DNA of 64,000 nucleotides from the NCBI GenBank assembly GCA_000697055.1, contig JNDT01002122.1, positions 24,966 through 88,965 of the forward strand. The letters are read 5' to 3'. The notes under the pieces were generated by a model that saw nothing but the letters and a program-made list of their open reading frames with translations, was not told the origin of the DNA and did no database searches. This DNA comes from Saksenaea vasiformis B4078. Lineage: Eukaryota; Mucoromycota; Mucoromycetes; Mucorales; Saksenaeaceae. Numbering within the stretch: position 1 is the first letter of the stretch; every line of letters starts with the position of its first letter. Below are positions 22,440 through 36,324 of the stretch, piece after piece. A program made the translations under genes and the position numbers.

Positions 22440-23355
22440 CATGTTTTCTAACGCTAAGTTGCGCCGGGGCATGTAATCAGAGAAAAACGTATGAATAACA
22501 CGCCATTCGCTTTCTGAGCTAGCCATTGCATGGCCTTTGTTGGTAATGAATACTTGTGATGTTTGTGCAGTTGATGAGCAGAACTTTTGGAGTATTTTGA
22601 ACTTATCACAATATCAGTCGCCGATGTTCAAAAAAATAACTGCTTACCTTTTTCTCAGCCTCGTTTCTGTTTCCAACCACAGGATCTTTTTCTCCTTGTG
22701 TGACTAAAAGATATCCATCATAACCAACACCTATTTTCTCCAGCGATGCATGTTCTTCTAAGAGATATCCACTGATGCTGACTACACCACCCAGATTACG
22801 GATACTTCCCAGTAAAGCGACATCGAGAGCCACCGTAGCACCTTGAGAAAAACCGAATAAAAAGATGTTTGGTGGTTGGAAACCGCAATCATCAACCAGA
22901 TGCTTCAATAGTTGCAGCATAAGTTCCCGTGTACGGGCCAAGCCCTTCATTCGCTGGGGGTTGGAAGGAGGAAGCACTAATAATTGATCAGCATAGAAAA
23001 AGACTGGGAAACAAATCATTTACAATTGCCAGTCATCACGTCAAAGCTCGGAAACCACTGGTAAGACTCTTCCATGTAAGGCACTGGCTCTGGTGCTTGA
23101 ACGGATAAAGTGGCAGTCTGAGGAAGCTTCAGTTTGGAGGCAAGCCTCGTAAATGGAGCTTTCGTGTCGCCTACGGACACGTTAATCAACGCCTCACGTT
23201 TAGTAATCCTCACCAAGACCATGAAGTAAAATGAGTACGTTAAGGTCTACGTTGTCCGCACTCGGAGCGTAATCAAATTGCAGTTTGCATTTTGACTGAT
23301 CTGGTCGCGAGACATTGGAGCTTATCTGGGGCGATTGCACCTCCAGATCTTTCAT
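22410..23355 (-). CDS. Acyl-protein thioesterase/carboxylesterase-like alpha/beta hydrolase, 4 exons
   Basis: Predicted 269 aa from exons 23214-23355, 23024-23170, 22648-22976 and 22410-22601. LILLHGLGDTKAPF (oxyanion region) is joined across intron 1. YQWFPSFDVMTGN follows, then LFGFSQGATVALDVAL with the nucleophile Ser in GFSQG. QGEKDPVV supplies the acid Asp, and NKGHAMASSE the catalytic His. This is the order of the APT1/phospholipase-carboxylesterase family, although APTs usually read GFSQGG and here it is GFSQGA. Family members remove palmitate or other acyl groups from proteins or lysophospholipids in the cytosol. The start is the first ATG of the open frame upstream of LHGLG. Its terminal exon overlaps the prenylcysteine oxidase gene tail to tail by 30 coding bases. 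Confidence 0.87.
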
Positions 23356-25817
23356 TGTCAAGCAGGTAATATTTGTCCCATCCGGACCTCTCTAAATTTA
23401 AAATCCCGGCTGCGTCAGCGGCCGAAGGGGAGGAAAAATTAAAAAGAAAAATGATCCGCCCAGGAAGAGGGGGAAGATTGACTTCTGCGACGCTTCTTAG
23501 TCTTTAATGCTTCTGTGATTGTGTATCCGCTTAATTAGAGCTTGCCAAAGCCAATTAGCCCACTTTCTATATTTATATTCATGCGATTAAATAGGCGTGT
23601 TTACCTGCTTGCGTCGTATCTGGCATATTTGCGTCACACATTACAACATAGCCGTTTGAACAACAAGTCTGAACACATTGGCAAACAGGTGTTAGATATT
23701 ATGACTTCATTAGAGCGTGGCTCCAGATACGTCTCTTTTTTGTTTTTATTCTTTATTTTTTGGATTAATTCTGACGTGAATGCGAGAATAACGATCTAAC
23801 GGCGAGAACAATGCAGTAGAAGGATAGTAGCAATAAAAGCAATCTGCTTTTTGAGTCTAGAGACAGTTATTTTGCGGAATTTGCATGTCCCTTAGTCTCT
23901 GCTTTCTTTTGCATTTCGTTCAGCCCATGTAGATTTCGAACGCTCTTCTCCATGGCCAGTTAGCTTAAACGCCGGCAGTTGCTGAACCAGCTGTGTCATG
24001 TTATCCTGGGCCTGAGGTACCAAACATCCGTTACGTCAATGTAGAAGAGCTATGTAAGACCAACAAAGAGCCCGGCAAGACATTTGCAGCAGCATACAGC
24101 AAAGAAAAACGAGAAAGCCTAGATAACTTCGTTTGCTTCCACAGTGACCACCACTTCATGGGGCCGTATAGGAAGTATTACGTTGATTTTCACCCAAGAT
24201 AACGTGAAGTAGATACATATTATATAGAAGAGAAGCAGAAGGAGGAACAAGCGGTTTTAGGTATGCGACCACTAAAATGGGTGTAATGGCGTCACGATGA
24301 ACGCACGTAATTTGAAAATTTGGCAATAGAAAAGAGCGCGTAGATTGGGGGTTTGATCCTGCTCTTTCCTTCTGTCATCCATTACTTCGTCCTTTTATCC
24401 TTCCATTCTATCAGTTCTGTACCGAAAATGCCACTTTCCAAAAGTGATACTATCCTATAGACCCCAACTGCCTGTCCTTCTTCCGCTACAGTATTGCGGC
24501 AGCAGCTTATGACGATCAATGCCTTTCACTGTCATTGTAGTGGATTGTGAATGAAATGAATACCTCTATTGCTTTACTTGGATTCCGTAGAGATTGCAAA
24601 TGCAAAGGGGAATCCAGGAAAACGTTAATAATAGTTGAGGCATTGGCAGTCAACTATGTGTACATGTTCAGCCGCGGATACGATTGCCGAGCCCATCTCA
24701 CTTAGATATTCAGAGACGAAGTAGCAGCTTTTGTGGAACGTGAACTTCAAAGATATGAATGCTACCATCCATTACCAGCGTCTACAGCGGAACTATGCAG
24801 ATTCATTGAATATGTAGGTCAAATACATATGTTCAGACGATAAAACCTACTAACAGCTACATAAGCCAATGATACTTAACCGTAAAGAAGAGGTTGAGAA
24901 ACATGCATTGCACGCAATCGTATCATCGATGTTGTATGGGTGGATTGATTGAGACAGTAGACGGGTAAAATCGTTTGAGACTGTTGGATATCTTTATTTC
25001 AATTAGATTGTCTGCCTATTTATGATTCAGTCTTTTGTCGGAAATACAGTAGGGGTTTTCAATATCTCTAATAAACTTACAATAATAAACTGCGGCAGCT
25101 GAAATAGTTCGCCAGCCGCAGCCAACCATGTTGAGTGTATACTCCCAGGTATTGAACGCACCTTATAATGTTCACTTTTGTAAACTTATAAACCTTTCGG
25201 TAAAAGCCTGAGTTTTGCTCTAAATCTTTCTATAACACTTCTTTTATTTACAGTAGATATAATGCGTCGTATTTCGATCAACCCTGTTTGTCTAGGACAC
25301 GAAAGACGCTCAGACATTACGCATTTATTTGCCATCTTTCGAATCGGTAATTGATTCTCTATCTATGAAGCCTCCATAAATCTACCTTGACATGTTGGCT
25401 CAAAGCAATACAAAACAAGTTGAAACGCGTATAAATCGATGGGTCTATATGTGCCATGGCAGCTGTCTGCTAGTGCATGACTCACAATTGCAGAAGCACG
25501 TATCCTAATCACCATAGCTTATAAAAACTCACCATTTTATAAGGTGCCTGCTAGCCTATCACAGCTCTCCATTTAATTTTTTGAATTCCCGACTTTATAA
25601 GTTTACAATTATGAGGTATTGAAACCCCCCTAATAGCTGGATACTTGCTCAGTATGTGATTTTTTTTCTGCTTGTTCAAAAGAGGCGAGGAGCCGAAAGT
25701 CCGTTACTCCTATTCAAACAGTTACTGCATATGGAAGGGAGTTTCCTTTCCCCGCAAAATTGATCGATGGCTTCAGAGAGGCACTTCTATTGAATTATTT
25801 TTTACGCCTGTGAACAA

Positions 25818-26531
25818 TTGAATATGCTCGGGAACCATGGCTGCATCGTCTGCATTGGCAAATTTCCGGGCAGATCCACATTACGACCACGCCCAGTCGA
25901 TGGAAGCTTTGCGGTGCGAGCCTTGTCGCTTGATCACCATTTTAACTTTATGTCTCTGCTAGGGCTATTCAGCAGAATATGTTCTGTGGAGTCCAGCGTT
26001 TCATTCAGACTAATATCTCCATTCCCATGCCCTGCAGTTGGATGTCTTGCTGTCAACTGGATGCGCTTTTGCAAGATGTATGAAATTTGGATTTCTGGCT
26101 ACACGCTCTGTCTCGGATTATCTTCTGCTTATTACTTTTTGCGCTGTACAGTTATGGATAATAATTTATCTAACAACTTGAACGCTGCACTTTTTATGTG
26201 CCCGCTCTTGTTCGATCCATTAAGAACATGGAGGTGGTGCTTCGATGGGGAGCAAGTATCCTACGGATACTATATCGTGTCATCAGATGGAGCAGTTGGA
26301 CCTTTATTTCAGTGCAGTGATTCTTCGATAGATTCAACATCAAGATCATCAGCTGAATATCAAAAAAGATTTGGAGGTAACAAAGTGGCGAAATACGGAA
26401 ATAACAAGATCATCAGGGGATCGCTGTGTGTCACCAGAAAATCACCGCGCAGTGACCGGGTAGATGTGAGATTTTCCGGATCACCGTCTGTTGTAAAGGA
26501 AGAGTGGAAGCGAGACGAGAAATATAACTAA
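25818..26531 (+). CDS. Hypothetical open reading frame, 237 aa
   Basis: This is the longest unexplained open frame in the window. It begins MLGNHGCIVCIGKFPG and ends in a charged tail (VVKEEWKRDEKYN). It has hydrophobic stretches around residues 45-75 and 95-110, but no domain I recognise. It lies alone in a gene-poor region with no supporting exon structure or neighbouring partner. A chance frame in non-coding DNA is a serious alternative. Confidence 0.2.
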   Translation: MNMLGNHGCIVCIGKFPGRSTLRPRPVDGSFAVRALSLDHHFNFMSLLGLFSRICSVESSVSFRLISPFPCPAVGCLAVNWMRFCKMYEIWISGYTLCLGLSSAYYFLRCTVMDNNLSNNLNAALFMCPLLFDPLRTWRWCFDGEQVSYGYYIVSSDGAVGPLFQCSDSSIDSTSRSSAEYQKRFGGNKVAKYGNNKIIRGSLCVTRKSPRSDRVDVRFSGSPSVVKEEWKRDEKYN

Positions 26532-27171
26532 TCGTCGTATCTCCACCGTCTGAACCTTATCTATCCCTTCAGCGAGTAGCAAGTACCATGTTTCTATAAA
26601 TACAACCTAGAAACCGTCCAGCGTTAGACGGTTATAAATCGTTCAGCTTTGGTTTTAGCCACAGTTCAGAATAGCTTGAGCTCAGGAGGATGTGAAGATA
26701 GATACGCAGCACAGCGAGATGTTTAATACAGATGCAAACATTTAAGATATGAAATCTGACATGAAACCCTGTGACTATAGCCTTTTAGATTTCGGAATCT
26801 GAGTACAGATAATCAATAATTGTGATTGACCAGGGAGAACTTTTTAGACAAAGGCTTTTTTTTTATATGGCTCTCGATAATGATAAGGTACGGAGACTGA
26901 AATGGCTGCCTATTGTTGCATGTTGGCTTCGGTAAAGATGCTCAAATGGTATTAACTTTAAATCGATTGGCTGAAGAAATGAATAACGTTTGGACAGCCG
27001 ACTGATATAGATTAAATTTGTTAGGCGCTAAATACCTTGTATAGTTTACACGAGACAAAGGTTCCAGAGTCCACATCGTAGTGTGTTACCAAAAGGATTT
27101 GGCAAAATTGTTTATGCTTGTGGTGTTACCATAAGCGGGCCGTTGGCCGACCAAAAGGGGAATTTCACTAT

Positions 27172-27176
27172 CCAAT
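27172..27176 (+). promoter_or_regulatory. CCAAT box upstream of the HEM1-like gene
   Basis: CCAAT lies about 220 bp before the ATG of 5-aminolevulinate synthase. HAP-complex (CCAAT-binding) control of heme-pathway and respiratory genes is well known in fungi. A single pentamer is weak evidence, so this is a suggestion. Confidence 0.3.
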
Positions 27177-27394
27177 GAAAAAATTTGTTGTAGTCTTAAA
27201 AAAAGTCAGGCCATATCATTATGTCCAATAGGAACCGCTTAGTCAAAACTGTGGGTCCTCTTTCTTTTTCAAACCTTGTGCGATAGTAGAGTCCTTGTTG
27301 TTTCCTGTAATGGGCGGAGCATGAATCGGATAGGCCCTGGTCAATCATAAAAAGATAGAACTTCCCCTTGCTCTTTTTCTTTTCACCTTTCGCC

Positions 27395-29033
27395 ATGGAG
27401 TCTGTCTTGTTGCACGGTAGAAAAGCCTGCCCCTTTTTGCATGCCAATGCATCGTCCCTACGATCACTTGCTACTAAAGACAATGCCCTACTGTTTAAGG
27501 CCAAGCAATGTCCTGTTATGGCTCCCGCCATCAAGTCTCGTGGTTTTGCCTCCACACCCAAGACCCACAAGCCTGCAACTCCTGTCACACATCAAACAAA
27601 TGCGAAACATTTTGACTACGAAACGTTTTACCAAGAGATGCTTGACAAGAAACACAAGGACAAAAGCTACCGTTACTTCAATAACATTAACCGATTGGCT
27701 CAAAAGTTCCCCCGTGCGCACACGGCAAGTGCAACCGACGAAGTAACTGTGTGGTGTGCCAATGATTATCTCGGTATGGGCAGAAGCTCCATCCTGACAG
27801 AACCAATGAAGTATGTTCTCTTGATAAACATTTTCGAGACTAACGATCATTATGATTAGACGCACTCTCGATCGTTACGGTGCTGGCGCTGGTGGTACTC
27901 GAAACATTGCTGGTAATACCGATCTCCATTTGCAGCTGGAAACAGAATTAGCCGATTTGCACCACAAAGAGAGCGCACTCGTGTTCTCCTCCTGCTTTGT
28001 TGCGAATGATGACACACTTTCGGTGTTGGGAAGCCGTTTACCCAACTGTGTTATTTTCTCGGATGAGCTTAACCATGCTTCTATGATTCACGGCATCAGA
28101 CATTCAGGCGCTGCTAAAAAGATTTTCCGCCACAATGATGCTGCCCATCTCGAAGAGCTCTTGCAGTCTGTCGATCCTTCCGTGCCAAAAATCATTGCAT
28201 TTGAATCTGTTTACTCTATGTGCGGTTCCATTGCACCTATCCATGAAATTGTTGCCCTTGCCAAGAAGTACAATGCCATTACATTCCTGGACGAAGTACA
28301 CGCTGTCGGCATGTACGGACCGCGTGGTGCTGGTGTCGCCGAACATCTCGATTTTGAACTCAATGAGGCTTATCCTCACATGGGTAATGGAGGTATCCTG
28401 GACGAAATCGACATTATTACTGGAACTCTTGGGAAGGCCTTTGGTGTCGTGGGCGGCTATATTGCTGGTTCGGCCCGTTTTGTCGACATGATGCGTTCCT
28501 ATGGACCAGGCTTCATCTTTACAACTTCCTTGCCTCCAGTAGTGGCTTCCGGAGCAGTCGAGTGTATTAGATACCTAAAGAACTCGAACGCCGAGCGCCG
28601 TCTTCAACACATTAATACTAAAACTGTGAAGCAACGCCTGGCAGACCTCGACATCCCAGTAGTACCTAACCCTTCGCATATTCTTCCTGTACTTCTGGGA
28701 GACGCCGCGTCAGCCAAGCTTGCATCAGACGAACTTTTGTCGAAGAACAGAATCTATGTTCAAAGCATCAACTACCCTACGGTGCCCGTCGGTCAGGAAC
28801 GTCTTCGTATCACACCAACCCCTGGACACACAGGCGAAATGATCGATAGTTTGGTCAATGCGCTCGATTCCATTTGGTCACGTTACGGCTTTAAGCGCAC
28901 ATCAGACTGGGAAGCCGCAGGTGGACGAGCTGGTGTTGGTCAACCACATACTGTGGATAACACACCTATCTGGACTGACGAACAACTTGGATTAACAAAG
29001 GCCAAAGAAGTTAGACAGAACTTAGTGCAATAA
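27395..29033 (+). CDS. HEM1: 5-aminolevulinate synthase, mitochondrial, 2 exons
   Basis: Predicted 529 aa; exons 27395-27810 and 27860-29033. It catalyses glycine + succinyl-CoA to 5-aminolevulinate, the first step of heme synthesis in the mitochondrial matrix, using pyridoxal phosphate. The core is unmistakable: [58 protein letters not shown], and the PLP-lysine motif [21 protein letters not shown] follows. The N terminus is a basic presequence with two Cys-Pro motifs, ACPFL (Cys12) and QCPVM (Cys39). These resemble the heme-regulatory motifs by which heme blocks import or activity in animal ALAS. The start ATG gives a complete presequence. Alpha-oxoamine synthase relatives lack the presequence and these motifs, so the assignment is secure. 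Confidence 0.97.
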
Positions 29034-29611
29034 AAAAAGTCAATTCAGTTCTCTAAATATCTATACTTTATATTCGTGTTTAAAGTGGAAGCTCGAGAGT
29101 TTCAACCTCAGGGAAGCATCTGAATGGTGAAATAAGCGAGTCAATCCCATTTGACCATAAGAGTTGTGGATAATGGACGAGTTCGATTCCTTGGCTTCGA
29201 GATCATCCGTGCGCTCCCTGCAAAATAAAATAAAATGACTTTGCATCACGTATGAGCAATACATAATATCATTGTCAAGGTCATTAGACGGTGGGTTGCA
29301 ACGCATGGTTGATTAAAGTTCAAACCGGGAGAGACTTCTTGAGCTAGGCTGGGTTAAAAGATGGGTATTAAGATTCAGTGAGCGATGTTGCAGATTACGC
29401 CTGCACTTCTCTATCCATGACAGCTATTACGTAGATCAATGCTTATGGGAGACGCTACGAGTTCTTTCTCTTCATACCACTGACATGTGAAACCTTTTGT
29501 CCGCCCAATGCGAAATACGGTAAAATGTTTTGCCATTGGGGTTGTTTTGACAACTTATTGGACGGAGTGCGACCACTGATTCCAGCAGCGCATTTTGTTT
29601 TGTTAAACGCC
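29034..29611. other. Intergenic, HEM1 3' end and downstream promoter
   Basis: About 580 bases between HEM1 and the G-patch gene, both on the plus strand. No coding pattern is supported. The open frame reaching back to 29,525 is upstream of the chosen ATG and lacks conservation-like features. Confidence 0.4.
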
Positions 29612-32600
29612 ATGTCGAGGAATGCGTATCGAGATACCGATCCAGATTATCGAATGGATGATAATCGTACCTCCAGCGAAAACTTCGTTATATTCGGCAC
29701 AGCATTTCCGGAGCAGACAGAGAAAGACAAACAGCGGGGAGTAAGCGATGCGGGTCAGTTCGTCCCCGTTTGGAAGCAAGAGGCGAGAGACGAAAAAGGA
29801 CGTCGCCGTTTCCACGGTGCTTTTACGGGAGGTTTCTCAGCCGGCTACTTTAATACCGTCGGTTCAAAAGAAGGCAAGACATCCATTTGCTACCTCTCTT
29901 GATGCACTAACCTGTAGAACAGGATGGACGCCCACGAATTTTGTATCATCGCGGACATTGAGAAGCGAAAGGCGCGAAATGCGTCCTGAAGATTACATGG
30001 ATGAAGAAGATTTACAGGCAAGCGTTGTGCGTCTGTTGTACTGGCCTGTGATCTAAACATCGCCATGTAGGAAATAGCTGGAGCCAAGAAGTTAGTAGCA
30101 ACAGAAGAGTTTGATATATTAGGTGGCACCGAACGTGAATTGGCTGCACGACGAAAGCAAAAAGAAGAAGAGGAGAGAGGAGGTGCTCTCGGCTTTTTAG
30201 GCTCTAGCTTGATGAATATTGTGGGGCCTACGAAAGAATCTGTTGGTATACGACTCTTGAGTAAGATGGGATGGAAGCCAGGACAGGGAATTGGACAACG
30301 CTTGACGGCAAAGCAGAAAAGAGCGCTTGAACGCAGCGGTATGGGCGACGAGGACGAAACCGAAGAGTATATGACGAATGTTACATTTGCACCACGCGAC
30401 ACGCCCATTGTTGATTTCGTTGCAAAGACAAACACATTTGGTCTGGGATATGATTTGGAGAAATATGTGCCACAAGTCGCAGAGATGCGTCGGCTACGTG
30501 AGCTCAAGAACAATGAGGAGGACGATTCGTTACCACGTGGAACAAGGGCTGCCTTTGGTGCGTTTCAGAGCTCAGTTAAGAACGCTGGATTCGGTCTGGG
30601 AACATTTGAGGAAGACGATGATGATTATGAAGTCTATGGTGATTCTACGTCAGCACGGGACTATCATCATTTACTGTATGACGATGATGAAGATCAGTTT
30701 GCGGAACGTCGTTCGAAGAGAAAGAGAATCGAGGCGGAACAGACTAGTGTTTCCGTGTCAAAAGTCCGTTGTACCGATGGAAGGGTACCCTTGAAAGGTT
30801 ACATTGTAGCGAAGCAGGCGAAAGAATTGGGGAAATGGTAACAACGGCGCAGGAAACAAGGGTCTTGGTACTGATCATCTACTTAGGTATCCACCACCTA
30901 AAGTACCGGCCAACTTCACCGGAAAGCGTGCAGGAACAGAACAGGTCGCAACCCCTGTAGCAACACCTCAGCACAATATGTCTTCGCACCAACGTGCACT
31001 TCTTCTCGGGGAAGTACCGATAGAACAGCGATCAGTGTTTGACTTTATACCAGCGAAATCCAAAGACAAGCTGGATAGTATTTTAAAATTTGTGACAGAT
31101 GAAACTCTCAAAGTGGATAAATCGAAACTATCCAATTTTCCAACGGTATCCAAAGAAGTTGCAAATCTAGCCTTACGCGGTTTTATGCCTTTTGGAGACA
31201 ATCTCAAAAAACAAGAGCGCTACAGACATTATCTGGAAAATATGGCTGGTCTACTTTCAGATGATGGAGTACCAAAAGATACTCTACCGATACCCGAAGG
31301 TCTCACATACGACAGTGCTATGAAAGAAATGGACGAGTTTGCACAGGCGGCCCGAATCTTCCGACCAATTAGTGCAATGATGAGTGGACGTTTTACGAGT
31401 GCTCGAACAACAGTAATTGAACAGACAACCTTTGAAGGAGGATTGAAAACGGAAAAGGAATGGCGAAAGGAGAAGGATGAACGAGGGAAAGGATCCGCAC
31501 CGAAAGAGCCCGTCAAAGAGGTAATGCAAACAGTTACTTTGTCGTGGTATTTACTTATTTCTATAATTGAAGCAATCGCAAGAAGCCGTTGCTGCGTCAA
31601 TGAAGATGTTTGGCCAGTTGACACGTACAATCAAGCCATTCTATCCTGCAAAATTGCTTTGTAAACGTTTCAACGTTCGCAATCCACATCCCAATCATGA
31701 TCCCAGCACAGTGTCAGCGGCTGGTCGAACGCAAGCCGGTTCCCGACAGGCATTAAGCGAAGAGACGATGGACACCATGCTACGAGATCGCAAGGAACCA
31801 TTCCCGTCGAAGCCATCGCCAGCGACACGAACCGATGATCCCTTACTGGCTACTGTCATACCTAAACCCTCTGATCGTCCAGATAACCAGACAATTACTG
31901 CGCCTTCCGCTCCACCAGCACCGGAACCTGTGGAAGACATTAAGGCTCAAGAGGAAGAGACTAAAGCTGTGGACTATGAACGTCCGTCGATGGACATTTT
32001 CAGGGCTATTTTTGAGAACTCGGATGATGAGGAAGAAGATCAGGAAGAGGAGGAACAAGAAGAGCCTAAGCCCTCAGAAACTGGACCTCCGCAAGCACAG
32101 GATAGCATAAACGACGACGACATGTTTATAGGGCCTCCACCTCCTCCTCCTCCAGCTGTGGAAGAGCCAGTGAGCGAACCCTTCCGACCTATGTTTTCTA
32201 AACCATCTGAGCGAAATGCTAGCAACAGACCAGCATCTAAAGAACCGATGCTGAATGTGGTTAAATCAGAGGAAGTCGTGGTTTCCCATTTCAAGCCACG
32301 CGAACGAACGAAGCGACGCTACGTGTCCGTTTCGGATGAGGGTGAGGATACGCAAGAGAAGGGAGAAGAGCGACGTTCAAAAAAGAAGCACAAAGAAAGC
32401 AAATCTCGTAAACGAAGCCGAAGCCGGGATAGAAGTCATAAAAAGAAGAAGAAGGATAAAAAAGAGAAAAGCAGACGGCATCGATCTAGTCACAAGTACG
32501 ATGACGACGATGAACAGCTGGTGTCGCTTGAGGAGGTGGAATGGGTTGAGAAGGAGCCACAGATCACACAGTCTGTAAGCAGACAAGAAGATCGTGGGTC

Positions 32601-32661
32601 AGATCGGTCTACTGAAAATAGAACAAGACGACCACGTATGCGGGCATCAGATTTGTGGTAG
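29612..32661 (+). CDS. GPATCH1/TOUGH-like G-patch RNA-processing protein, 5 exons, two GC-AG introns
   Basis: Predicted 948 aa; exons 29612-29873, 29923-30017, 30071-30837, 30887-31520 and 31573-32661. The N terminus has [39 protein letters not shown] and [11 protein letters not shown], the conserved DUF1604 block of GPATCH1 and plant TOUGH. A G-patch follows ([16 protein letters not shown], about residues 170-190), then a region with [20 protein letters not shown], and a long acidic, proline and Lys/Arg-Ser-rich tail. Such proteins bind DEAH helicases and act in pre-mRNA splicing in the nucleus. Introns 1 and 2 are best explained with GC donors (AAG|GCAAGA at 29874 and CAG|GCAAGC at 30018). 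The GC donor keeps the conserved KEGWTPTNF intact, and no GT alternative keeps frame at intron 1. For intron 2 a GTGCGT donor four codons later is possible. Confidence 0.92.
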
Positions 32662-32982
32662 TAAACTTAGTAAATAAACAGTGGTGCGCTTTTGAAGGCA
32701 GTTGCACGATGGCAAGAGATGCAACAAAGAAGCGAGCGGGTCTTAATCTTTGAGGCGATAAACTTAAAGATAGCTATGCGCAACTATTTTTTTTTGCTAC
32801 ATATGTGTTATTGTAATGTGAAATGTGGAAACCTTTGGGCATGCGAAACCTCAGAGACGAGATGAGAAGAGCAAGATGGAGGGATTGGAGCATGATGATC
32901 CGTTCAGCTTTCTTGGTTTTGAAAATGTCCCAACTGGAGGAGACTTTTGTTTTCTCCGACTTTTTGTTTTACTGTTAACACC
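32662..32982. other. Short intergenic spacer
   Basis: About 320 bases between the G-patch and forkhead genes, both on the plus strand. It contains an 8-9 T run and a CT-rich patch before the forkhead ATG. No gene was seen. Confidence 0.4.
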
Positions 32983-34544
<1,562 letters not shown>

Positions 34545-34617
34545 CTAAATAAAAAGATGTGATTCAGTGCATATTCTAGTTACTGTTTATTGCTAGCAGT
34601 CATTGCAATATGTTCTG

Positions 34618-35789
34618 CTAGAACTCTTCCGATTCAACGGTCAATCCACAACTGATACATGTTTGTGTAGTGGTGGATGTCGCAGCATCTTCAACCACAG
34701 GCGCAAACTCGTGTTTGTGTGGACCATCCATCCGTTTCCGTTCCCAGCTGCTCATCATTGTTCGTCTTCTCAGATCTAATTAAAGATATACGTAAAAAGA
34801 AGAAGCCAGTCTGAATCTATTCTTACCCGCCAACTTGTCCTTGAACTTTTTTTCTTTCTTTGCTTTTTTGTATGCCTCACGTCTTTCATATTCTGCATCT
34901 AGACCTTCTGGTCCATTCCACTTTTTAAAAGCATACTCCTCAACCTAGATCGATCGGTACTGATTAACCCACTACACGTTTGTTGATAGGAGAGTAGCTT
35001 ACCATTTCTCGTACGTAGAGCATCATGTTGTTCCAAGTGGATTTGTGTGGGTTCGGCTTTGACCAGTAAGGTAGAATATCTTTATCCCGTAATTCCTCTA
35101 TCATATAGACTATATGAATATCAAGTGTCCATATCAACAAGCACTACCGTCAGTTAACAGGTAGTCCTAAGCCCTCACGGTCAAATTGTTTGATTAAAAC
35201 TCGAACATGTTCATCTCGATTTTCTTTACCTCCTTCGCCTCCGTTTTCGTAATCAAACTGTATTTATCTGGATTGGCTTCTTTACATGTGGGACATACAA
35301 GAAGACCAAATACTTGGAAAAAAATTGGATCAATATCCATTGACTTGCAATCACGACATTTTGGATTCTCAGAAGGATCGATTGATCTTGCTGTAGTTCA
35401 CATGTTACGATCAATTGTACAATGCATGAAAGAAACTTACGTAGATATGGTTCGATCTTTGGTGCCTTGTCACCCTTGGTCTGTTTCTCGTTCGTTTCGT
35501 CTACTATAAATCCTGCCTTTGAATCTTCCATGTTACTCAAATTGTATTCATAGAACGGCGTCGCCCATCGCGAGCGTTTAGACAATCGTTCTGATTTTTT
35601 GCTAGCTTGATCTGCTGCGGCATCATTGTTTTCATTCAAACCAGCCTTTTCAGCATCACGTTTGGCTCGAAGCTTTTCCAATGCCTTTGTCTTGTTCTCT
35701 TCAATACGCTTCTGTTGATCTTTTGTAAGTGCACTAGCTGTCTCATTATCCATAATGGTTAAAAAAGGAGATTTCCTTCGGACAGCCAT
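34618..35789 (-). CDS. XPA/Rad14 nucleotide-excision-repair protein, 5 exons
   Basis: Predicted about 308 aa; exons 35441-35789, 35230-35390, 35003-35143, 34827-34944 and 34618-34775. The N terminus (LTKDQQKRIEENKTKALEKL) is the conserved helical start of XPA. A zinc finger follows: CRDCKSMDIDPIFFQVFG, then VCPTC. The DNA-binding part carries TKTEAKE, EELRDKDILPYWSKPNPHKS and MMLYVREMVEEYAFKKWNG. XPA/Rad14 verifies damage and holds TFIIH and RPA at repair bubbles in the nucleus. Two details are uncertain. The upstream ATG at 35789 adds twelve residues before a second ATG at 35753 that matches the family better. The exon-3 acceptor used here gives an insert of about ten residues before EELRD, where family members read DYLLTDEELRD. 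The gene converges on the forkhead gene, with 73 bp between stops. Confidence 0.9.
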
Positions 35790-36324
35790 CCGCGGGTTTA
35801 GTTATCAAACGTGAATTTGATTGGTTCATACCTGGGCACTCACACAGGCGCAGAGGCCCAGCTAATTTTTCTTATGGGCTCACGTTTGGTCCAATGGTGT
35901 GGCCTGCTCTGCGTGCTTGAAGCTTGCAGTTAGATTGCGCAAGTTACCCGACACCTATAGATCACGAAAGAGTAAGAAAGCAAATCGAATAGAGCGTTAC
36001 AAAATAATATAGCAAAGGGCCAAAGAGTGCATTAAGAGACGGTTTCGATATCATTTTGTATGCAGAGATGGGAAGATGACTATTACAGTTGCTCATCTTG
36101 ATGTAACTAGTAAACTGATTGGCTGAGAACAGTACTATTTTTGCAAGGATGATGTTGCGTTTCATGGATATCTAACAATAATGTTTATACAATAAGTGAA
36201 CAATAATCCCCAATCATTGCAGATGTACAGCAACATAGTGGCTGCACGTATTGTATACGAAATCAGTGGGATACAATGACAGGACTTATAATAATTGCCA
36301 TCCACAACAGCTTGAGATGCATGC
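35790..36324. other. Intergenic, XPA promoter and unassigned DNA
   Basis: Includes a CCAAT at about 35,893 and an ATTGG upstream of XPA, plausible promoter elements. Otherwise no supported feature. Confidence 0.35.

Larger units (their letters stand above)
23356..27394. other. Four-kilobase gene-poor stretch
   Basis: No recognisable conserved gene. An open frame at 23993-24202 (CYPGPEVPNIRYVNVEEL...HSDHHFMGPYRKYYVDFHPR in part) reads like a fragment of a folded protein but has no family I know. Scattered pieces near 24,730-24,830 also look formerly coding. This is probably decayed mobile or duplicated DNA; I cannot name it. Confidence 0.35.

Noticed and set aside
29525..29611. Upstream ATG extending the G-patch protein by 29 residues
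   Set aside because: The ATG at 29,612 starts the segment that looks conserved; the upstream residues are hydrophobic and unlike the family N terminus.
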